Assembly (NCBI GenBank): GCA_023404805.1
Contig: JAEYAL010000055.1
Coordinates: forward strand, 1-5,579
Length of the DNA: 5,579 nt
DNA from: Actinomycetes bacterium
Lineage (GTDB): Bacteria; Actinomycetota; Thermoleophilia; Solirubrobacterales; Solirubrobacteraceae
Reading direction: 5' to 3'
In this document: in pieces, positions 1 to 4,552 of the stretch
How the letters are laid out: the number at the start of each line of letters is the position of its first letter
How positions within the stretch are numbered: the stretch's first letter is position 1
Program-made: the position numbers and the translations under genes
The notes under the pieces: generated by a model
What the model saw: only the letters and a program-made list of their open reading frames with translations
Database searches by the model: none
What the model was told of the DNA's origin: nothing

Positions 1-701
1 GGGCCGTGCGGATCGTGGAGCTCGGCGAGCGTCAGCGCCGCCGACGCCAGCGCCAGCAGCGCGCTGCGGCCTTCGTCCGGCGCGGCGCCGGCATGCGCGG
101 CGCGGCCCTGCGCCGACACCTCGATGCTCCCCGCCGCCTTGCGGCGCACCACGACCGCCTCGCGGCCCTGGTCGTCACGCTCGCCCGCCTCAAAGCAGAG
201 GCACGCGTCGTAGCCGGCGAACCGGGGCGCATGGAGCATCGGCCCGTGCCGCCACTCCTCGTCGCAGACCAAGAGCAGGTCGAGCTGGGCATAGGCGCAG
301 CGCCAGGCGTCGGCCGAGAGCTCGGCGAGGATGCCGAGCGCGATCGCGTCGCCGCCCTTCATGTCGATCGTGCCCGAGCCGTCGATGCGGTCGCCGACGT
401 CCGTCGCGGGACGGTGCTGGTCGGCCGAGATCACGGTGTCGAGATGGCCGACGAGGACGACGCGGATCTCCCCCGTCCCGCGCACCGTCAGCAGCAGGTC
501 GTCCTCGAGACCGGGGCTCGACGACGGGAGCCGGAACACCTCGGCGGCGGGCACCGCTGCGATCGAGGCATCGACCGCGCGCGCCGCGCCGACGTTGTCG
601 CCGTACGGCGAGGAGATGTCGACGAGCACCGGAGTCAGGCGCAGCGCGCGCTCGGCGACGGCCGGCGCGACGGCGATCAGGTGGTCGGCGAAGGTCTCGA
701 T
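1..701 (-). CDS. M20 family metallopeptidase, carboxypeptidase G2-like (C-terminus beyond the left edge)
   Basis: Zinc-dependent amidohydrolase of peptidase family M20, a family that removes a C-terminal amino acid or an N-acyl group from small substrates. The sequence is most like the glutamate carboxypeptidase (CPG2) branch, but the substrate cannot be read from it. Counting from the ATC at 701..699, the metal-site motifs appear in order: GHLDTV (H86, D88), GSGTIDMKGG (D113), CDEE (D147, catalytic-base position E148, E149), CFEAGE (E171) and AHAGAAPDEGRSA (H203, at the start of the lid/dimerisation domain). About 233 residues are visible of the usual 370-410. The remainder, including the last metal-ligand histidine, lies beyond base 1. 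No signal peptide is seen, so it is probably cytoplasmic. The start is unresolved: an in-frame TAG lies at 713..711, and the first ordinary start codon after it is GTG at 629..627, inside the conserved LVDISSP block. ATC at 701 or CTG at 680..678 are the alternatives, or there is a frameshift. Family is certain; the start is not. Confidence 0.9.
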   Translation of the reverse strand, partial: METFADHLIAVAPAVAERALRLTPVLVDISSPYGDNVGAARAVDASIAAVPAAEVFRLPSSSPGLEDDLLLTVRGTGEIRVVLVGHLDTVISADQHRPATDVGDRIDGSGTIDMKGGDAIALGILAELSADAWRCAYAQLDLLLVCDEEWRHGPMLHAPRFAGYDACLCFEAGERDDQGREAVVVRRKAAGSIEVSAQGRAAHAGAAPDEGRSALLALASAALTLAELHDPHG

Positions 702-713
702 CGCACCACCCTA
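702..713 (-). promoter_or_regulatory. Candidate -10 element of the M20 peptidase gene
   Basis: On the minus strand the hexamer TAGGGT (713..708) fits the actinobacterial -10 consensus TANNNT. It is followed by six bases and then the ATC at 701..699. That is the same spacing as seen for the divergent gene on the other side. No convincing -35 box is visible. The TAG in this hexamer is also the in-frame stop that limits how far upstream the reading frame can extend. The overlapping AGGGTGG could instead act as a weak ribosome binding site. This is inference from spacing only. Confidence 0.3.
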
Positions 714-763
714 TTGGCGCGCCCGCCCGGCGGGTGACCCCGCGAGGGCGCCCACCTGCCCCG

Positions 764-775
764 TACGCTTTCCCC
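764..775 (+). promoter_or_regulatory. Leaderless-type promoter (-10 TACGCT) of the barrel lipoprotein gene
   Basis: TACGCT at 764-769 matches TANNNT and is followed by exactly six bases (TTCCCC) before the GTG start at 776. In actinobacteria this geometry places the transcription start on the first base of the start codon, giving a leaderless mRNA. The upstream sequence is pyrimidine-rich and has no Shine-Dalgarno motif, which agrees with that reading. No clear -35 is visible at the expected spacing. Confidence 0.45.
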
Positions 776-2026
776 GTGCACGCCCGCGCGACCCTCGCAT
801 GCCTCACGGCCTCGCTGCTGCTCGCGGGCTGCAGCGACGCCAGCCGCTCGCAGGCCGCGGCGCCGAAGTGGCCGCTGCCGCGGCTCGAGCTCGGCCTCAT
901 GGACGTCGAGGGCGGCGCCGCCAAGCTCGCCGAGAGCGCGCCGCTGAAGCTGCGCTACCACTACCTCGCGGGCGGCGTGAACACGAGCGACCCGTGGACG
1001 CGCTGGGGCCGCGGCGATGGCCGGTTCGTCGACGACTACGTCACGGAGTCGCGCGCGGCGGGGATGGTGCCGGTCTTCACCTACTACGAGCTGCGCCAGT
1101 CGCTGCCCGGCGGCAACCTCAGCGACGAGCAGGAGGCGATCCACACCAACCTGCGCGACACCGGCACGATGCGCGCCTACCTCGAGAACCTGCGCGTGCT
1201 CTTCGACCACCTCGGCGAGGTCGGAGGCCCTGCGGTCGTGCATGTCGAGCCCGACCTGTGGGGCTACGTGCAGCAGCGCTCTGGCGACGACGCCCGCAAG
1301 GCCCACGCCCAGGTCGCCGCCACTGGCGTCGACGGCACGGATGGCCTGCCGGACACGGTCGCCGGGCTCGCGCAGGCCGTCAAGGCGCTGCGCGACGAGC
1401 TCGCGCCGGAAGTCGTCTTGGGCTACGGCCTCTCGATCTGGGGCACGAACAAAGACATCGTCATCTCGGACGAGAGCGCGGCGTCGGTCGATGCGCTCTC
1501 GGCCCGGTCCGTGCGGTTCTACCGCTCGCTCGGCACCCGCTTCGACACCGTCTTCGGCGAGCTGTCGGACCGGACCTCCGGCTACGCCCAGAACCGCAGC
1601 GGCGCCGGGCCCGAGGCCTGGTGGGACAGCGCCGATTTCGCCCGGCACCTGCGGTTCATGCGGCGCGTGCACGAGGGCACCAAGCGGCCGATCGCGCTCT
1701 GGCAGATCCCGCTCGGCAACACGGTGATGCGGTCGTCAGACAACTCCGTCCGGCACTACCAGGACAACCGCGTGCAGTGGTTCCTGAGCCCGGCCCACCA
1801 GTACCGCAAGCTGCGCGCCTACCGCGACGCCGGCGTCGTAGCGCTGCTGTTCGGCCCGGGCCAAGGCGACGACACGCACGCCGATGACGACGCCGGAGAC
1901 GGCGTCACGAATCCGGCGCCCGTCACGGGGAACCGCCGCGTCGCGACGAGCGCCGACGATGACGGCGGCCTCTTCAAACAGCGGGTCCGCGCCTACGGCA
2001 AGCGCGGACCGCTGAAGCTCAAATAG
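776..2026 (+). CDS. Exported lipoprotein, putative (beta/alpha)8-barrel glycoside hydrolase-like protein
   Basis: Predicted lipoprotein of 416 residues. The GTG at 776 is chosen because it gives a standard signal peptide: His2 and Arg4, a hydrophobic stretch, then lipobox L-A-G-C with Cys19 as the lipid-modified residue. The in-frame GTG at 734 would add 14 proline-rich residues. After a short linker the protein is one globular domain. Features typical of sugar-hydrolase barrels are hydrophobic strands ending in acidic or aromatic residues: PVFTYYEL, VVHVEPDLWGY (E158, D160), GYGLSIWGTNKD, VFGELSDR (E262), ALWQIP (W309, Q310) and ALLFGPGQGDD near the end. E158 and E262 could be a catalytic acid pair, but that is a guess from strand-end position. 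I do not recognise a named family. It is divergent from the peptidase gene and tail-to-tail with the secreted-protein gene. The role is probably cell-envelope or extracellular polysaccharide related, by inference only. Confidence 0.8.
   Translation: MHARATLACLTASLLLAGCSDASRSQAAAPKWPLPRLELGLMDVEGGAAKLAESAPLKLRYHYLAGGVNTSDPWTRWGRGDGRFVDDYVTESRAAGMVPVFTYYELRQSLPGGNLSDEQEAIHTNLRDTGTMRAYLENLRVLFDHLGEVGGPAVVHVEPDLWGYVQQRSGDDARKAHAQVAATGVDGTDGLPDTVAGLAQAVKALRDELAPEVVLGYGLSIWGTNKDIVISDESAASVDALSARSVRFYRSLGTRFDTVFGELSDRTSGYAQNRSGAGPEAWWDSADFARHLRFMRRVHEGTKRPIALWQIPLGNTVMRSSDNSVRHYQDNRVQWFLSPAHQYRKLRAYRDAGVVALLFGPGQGDDTHADDDAGDGVTNPAPVTGNRRVATSADDDGGLFKQRVRAYGKRGPLKLK
1984..2010. terminator. GC-rich hairpin between convergent genes, possible bidirectional terminator
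   Basis: GGTCCGCGC (1984-1992) and GCGCGGACC (2002-2010) are perfect inverted repeats of 9 bp around a 9-base loop. The hairpin lies inside the last codons of the plus-strand lipoprotein gene, 13 bases before its stop. On the minus strand it lies 17 bases past the stop of the three-gene operon. There is no T-run on either side, so it would be a U-tract-less actinobacterial type at best. Its position just past the operon end makes it a better candidate for ending the minus-strand transcript. Confidence 0.35.
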
Positions 2027-2027
2027 A

Positions 2028-3140
2028 TCAGGTCGGGCCGGGCTCTTCGCCCTCGCCCTGGCCGCCCGCGATGCTGAGCGCGTGCGCCGCGATCTCGCAG
2101 AAGTTCTCGGCCGGCTTCTCGTCGTTGGTCTGGCGCCAGCTGCTCACGTAGAGCTGCGACCCCTGGCCCTTGCTGTTCGTCACGACGATCCGCAGAAAGC
2201 CGTTCGTCGGCAGCGGGATCCGCAGCTGGCCCGTGAGCGGGTCGCTGATCGGCGTCGTGGTGAGCGGCGCGTCGGTGCTCGACCCCATGTAGGTCTCGAC
2301 GTACGCCTGGATGCCCTCGTCCTTGTCGTCGGCCGTGATGGTGAGCGCGGCGGCGGAGTCGCGGCCGGTCGGGCAGTTCGCCTGCAGCACGCCGACGTAG
2401 GGCAGCTGCACCTCGGCGCTGCTGGACTTGCCGAGCGCGGCATCAGCCTCGCCGTGCCAGTCGACGAGCGCCTCGCCGGCCGGAAGGCCCGGGCTGCGCT
2501 TCGTGCCGCCGGCCTTCTTGGTCTTGATCTTCTTGCCCGCCGGCATCGTGGTGAAGAACAGCGCCTCCACCTTGCACTTCTGCTTGCCCGCGGGGCCGTC
2601 GAAGCCCGACCACTTCCAGTCGAGGCTGAACGACGTGAGCGGAGCGGTCTGCGACGCCGGCTGGTTGAAGGCCGTGCGCTGCGAGATCACGCCGTAGACG
2701 ACGCCGGTGCCGGAGTCCTCGACGCCGTTCTCGATGTTGAAGCCCTCCTGCGCGGAGGCGCCGGTGCCGGTGGCGATCAGCGGGGTGGTCGGCGTGGCGA
2801 AGGTGAAGATGCGCGCGTTCTTGACGGCCCACGAGGAGCCGCCCGGCGTCGCGTGCGTCACCGTCGTCCACATCGACGTCTCACGCGTGATGTCGTCCGG
2901 GTAGATGCGGATGTGGGTCGCGTCGGTGCGGCAGACGATCTCGCCGTAGCCGATGCCCGGCAGGCTGAACGTCGCGCGGTCTTTGCCGGCGCTCTCGCCC
3001 TTGTTCCACTTGACGACCGTGTGCTGCTGCAGCGAGGTCGTCGCGGGCTTGGGGGCGGCCGTGGCCGAGGTTGCGGCCGACAGGCCGACCGCGGTGGTGA
3101 GGACGGCGGTGGCGGCCCGGGACAAGAGCTGGCGCATCAT
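2028..3140 (-). CDS. Secreted protein with two tandem copies of an uncharacterised cysteine-paired domain
   Basis: Exported protein of 370 residues and unknown function. Residues 1-28 form a Sec signal peptide (basic RQLLSR, hydrophobic middle, cleavage motif A-T-A after 28). No lipobox or membrane anchor follows, so the product should be released. The mature part is duplicated. Copy A (about 40-196) and copy B (about 223-357) both show W, then LPx(I/V)G, then Cys nine residues after the proline (C70, C256). Both end in W, 12 or 13 residues, Cys, x, V/I, x, A (C189, C348). These four are the only cysteines, which suggests one disulfide per copy. A lysine- and glycine-rich linker (197-222) joins them, and the tail is acidic. 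The start at 3140 overlaps the upstream stop as ATGA. A second ATG at 3137 is equally possible, since GGGGA at 3148..3144 is three bases from the first ATG and six from the second. It is the last gene of the operon. Confidence 0.85.
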   Translation of the reverse strand: MMRQLLSRAATAVLTTAVGLSAATSATAAPKPATTSLQQHTVVKWNKGESAGKDRATFSLPGIGYGEIVCRTDATHIRIYPDDITRETSMWTTVTHATPGGSSWAVKNARIFTFATPTTPLIATGTGASAQEGFNIENGVEDSGTGVVYGVISQRTAFNQPASQTAPLTSFSLDWKWSGFDGPAGKQKCKVEALFFTTMPAGKKIKTKKAGGTKRSPGLPAGEALVDWHGEADAALGKSSSAEVQLPYVGVLQANCPTGRDSAAALTITADDKDEGIQAYVETYMGSSTDAPLTTTPISDPLTGQLRIPLPTNGFLRIVVTNSKGQGSQLYVSSWRQTNDEKPAENFCEIAAHALSIAGGQGEGEEPGPT

Positions 3141-4552
3141 GAATCCCCGCGCACAGTACCGGGCGCGGACGGGTCGACCACAATGGTGGGGCGTTGTTCG
3201 CCTGTGATCCAGGCCTGTTGCTGCGCGATGCGCTGCTCGGGGACAGGGACGAGGCGGTGCTGGACCGCGAGCTCCCGCGAGCGGCGCAGGTACGCCGTGA
3301 GGAAGCCCTTCACCTCGGCACGGGCCAAGCCCGCGGTCGTGGTCGTGATCAGGAGCTGGCGGGCAAGCGGGTAGGAGCCGTCGGTGACAGTGTCCTGCGA
3401 CGGGAACACGCAGTCGCGCGAATCGCCGTCCTGCTCGGAGATCTCCAGCGGCCGGAGTTCCTCTTCGTAGAGCTCGTAGTACGAGAAGCGGAAGTAGGAG
3501 ACGCGGCCTCGCAGCTGCGTCTGGCGGCGGGTCGCGGCAGCAGCGGCAGCCGTCGACTTCTTCCCGGCGGCGACCTCGGACGCAGCCGACGCCACAAACG
3601 CGCGAGCGTCGCTGACGGCGCGCTCGGCCTGACGCACGCGCGCGCGGGCCTTCGCGCGGGCAGCGGCCGAGCGTTTGTCGGCGAGGCCCTTGCGCTCGTC
3701 CTTGCGGGCTTCAACCAGCTCGGCGGTGGCGATCCGCAGCGACTCGGCGGCCTTGGCAGCGCGCGCCTGCTGCGCTTCGAGCCGCGCGGCGACGAGCTCG
3801 CGCTGGGACGCGACGCGGGCGTCGGCGTCGTCGCCGGTCACGAACAGCCGGTTCTGGCGGTCGTCCTGCGCGACGTGGTAGTCGGAGCGCACGTCGGTCA
3901 GGCTCGGGTCGGCGGCATCGAGCACCGTGTGGCCGAAGAAGACGAACGCCTCGCTCTCAGGCGACGGGCCGCCGACCTCGAGCGGCGCGTTCGCGTAGCC
4001 GAGCTGGTTCCAGTCGTAGATCGGCGAGCCGGCGCGGTAGATCTCACGGACCTGCCCGACGGGCAGGCAGTCGGCGCCGATGTCGCTGCCGGCCTTCGTG
4101 GCGACGACGACGGCGTCGGCGGCCACCGTGAACTGCACGGGCGTGAGGCCCGCCGCGCGGCAGCGGGCAAGCTCGGCGCGGGTGATCGGGCGCGAGGAGT
4201 CGACGAGGTCGATGTCGCCGGCGCACAGCTCGGCGAACGCGGTGCCCTCGCCATTGCGGCGCACGTTGACCGATGTCGAGCCGCCGCCCTCGGCGTAGGC
4301 GGCGACGGCCAGCGGCGTCAGCGAGCCGCGGGCGATGCCGTCGATGCGGGCCTCGCCCGGCGTCGGCTGCGGCAGCGGCTTGCTCGAGCGCTTGGCCTGC
4401 GTCTGGCTGCTGCCGCTCGCGGTCTGCGTGCTCTGCTCGAGCTCGCGGATCGCGCCCTCGTTTGAGACGCCGCAGCCGGCGAGTGCCAGGCAGGCGGCGG
4501 ACGCCGTCGCCGTGGCGGCGGCGAGGGCGCGGCGGGTCGTGCGCTGCGTCAT
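3137..4552 (-). CDS. PstS-like substrate-binding lipoprotein with a long coiled-coil insertion
   Basis: Lipoprotein of 471 residues with the periplasmic phosphate-binding (PstS) fold. Signal peptide 1-26 ends in lipobox L-A-G-C (Cys27), followed by a Ser/Gln/Thr-rich linker to about 66. Conserved blocks are GEGTAFAELCAGDIDLVDSSRPIT (101-124), the hinge segment around VAADAVVVATKAGSD (143-157), YDWNQLG (179-185), RSDYHVAQDD (222-231) and VSYFRFSYYELYEEEL (351-366). In PstS proteins only a short glycine-rich loop separates the last two blocks. Here residues about 241-349 are inserted, rich in Ala, Arg, Glu and Lys with no proline and almost no glycine, predicted as a helical hairpin. The loop that normally reads GTDSGTF is SPESEAF (197-203), so phosphate as ligand is doubtful. 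No pstC, pstA or pstB is adjacent. Its start overlaps the upstream gene's stop as ATGA and its stop overlaps the downstream start. Fold assignment is strong; ligand is unknown. Confidence 0.88.
   Translation of the reverse strand: MTQRTTRRALAAATATASAACLALAGCGVSNEGAIRELEQSTQTASGSSQTQAKRSSKPLPQPTPGEARIDGIARGSLTPLAVAAYAEGGGSTSVNVRRNGEGTAFAELCAGDIDLVDSSRPITRAELARCRAAGLTPVQFTVAADAVVVATKAGSDIGADCLPVGQVREIYRAGSPIYDWNQLGYANAPLEVGGPSPESEAFVFFGHTVLDAADPSLTDVRSDYHVAQDDRQNRLFVTGDDADARVASQRELVAARLEAQQARAAKAAESLRIATAELVEARKDERKGLADKRSAAARAKARARVRQAERAVSDARAFVASAASEVAAGKKSTAAAAAATRRQTQLRGRVSYFRFSYYELYEEELRPLEISEQDGDSRDCVFPSQDTVTDGSYPLARQLLITTTTAGLARAEVKGFLTAYLRRSRELAVQHRLVPVPEQRIAQQQAWITGEQRPTIVVDPSAPGTVRGDS
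3144..3148 (-). promoter_or_regulatory. Ribosome binding site of the two-domain secreted protein
   Basis: GGGGA on the minus strand lies within the last codons of the PstS-like gene, followed by TTC and then ATGATG. The spacing is three bases to the first ATG and six to the second. The second ATG (3137) therefore has the better distance, and would share one base with the upstream TGA instead of overlapping by four. Confidence 0.45.
3506..3832 (-). other. Segment encoding the coiled-coil insertion of the PstS-like protein
   Basis: It encodes residues about 241-349. Arm one (about 243-283) and arm two (about 294-345) are rich in Ala with regularly placed Arg, Glu and Lys. A charged, glycine-containing stretch, KDERKGLADKR (284-294), is the likely turn, so an antiparallel helical hairpin is expected. 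The reading frame is continuous and GC content matches the flanks, so this is an ordinary domain insertion and not a mobile element. Confidence 0.7.

Larger units (their letters stand above)
702..775. promoter_or_regulatory. Divergent intergenic region with clustered palindromes
   Basis: This is the only non-coding stretch of any length in the window and it separates two divergently transcribed genes. It holds three adjacent dyad symmetries: CCCGCC-C-GGCGGG (722-734), GGGT-G-ACCC (732-740) and GGGCGCCC (746-753). They lie upstream of both candidate -10 elements, where an operator for a shared regulator could sit. In DNA this rich in G and C such palindromes also arise by chance, so an operator role is only a possibility. 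Confidence 0.25.

Noticed and set aside
734..736. GTG at 734 as start of the barrel lipoprotein
   Set aside because: No ribosome binding site, adds a proline-rich stretch before the signal peptide, and would sit upstream of the likely -10 element.
677..1672. Long minus-strand frame antisense to the barrel lipoprotein
   Set aside because: The plus strand there has a lipobox and coherent protein; the antisense product is Arg/Ala/Val-rich with no motif.
331..1887. Long plus-strand open frame spanning the peptidase and lipoprotein genes
   Set aside because: Its first part is antisense to the M20 motifs and its second part is a shifted frame of the lipoprotein gene; composition is Arg/Ala/Pro-rich nonsense caused by high GC.
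2040..2052. Small hairpin GGGC-TCTTC-GCCC just past the barrel lipoprotein stop
   Set aside because: Only four base pairs and no T-run, within the coding end of the convergent gene; too weak to call a terminator.
2130..2139. Perfect 10-base palindrome CTGGCGCCAG
   Set aside because: Lies within coding sequence with no spacer or repeat elsewhere; expected by chance at this GC content.
2082..3374. Plus-strand frame antisense to the secreted protein
   Set aside because: The minus strand carries a signal peptide, paired cysteines and a repeated domain, and is coupled to its neighbour; the plus frame is Arg/Gly-rich shadow.
3194..4465. Plus-strand 423-codon frame antisense to the PstS-like gene
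   Set aside because: The PstS motifs, lipobox and ribosome binding site all belong to the minus strand; Ala-rich coding explains the open antisense frame.
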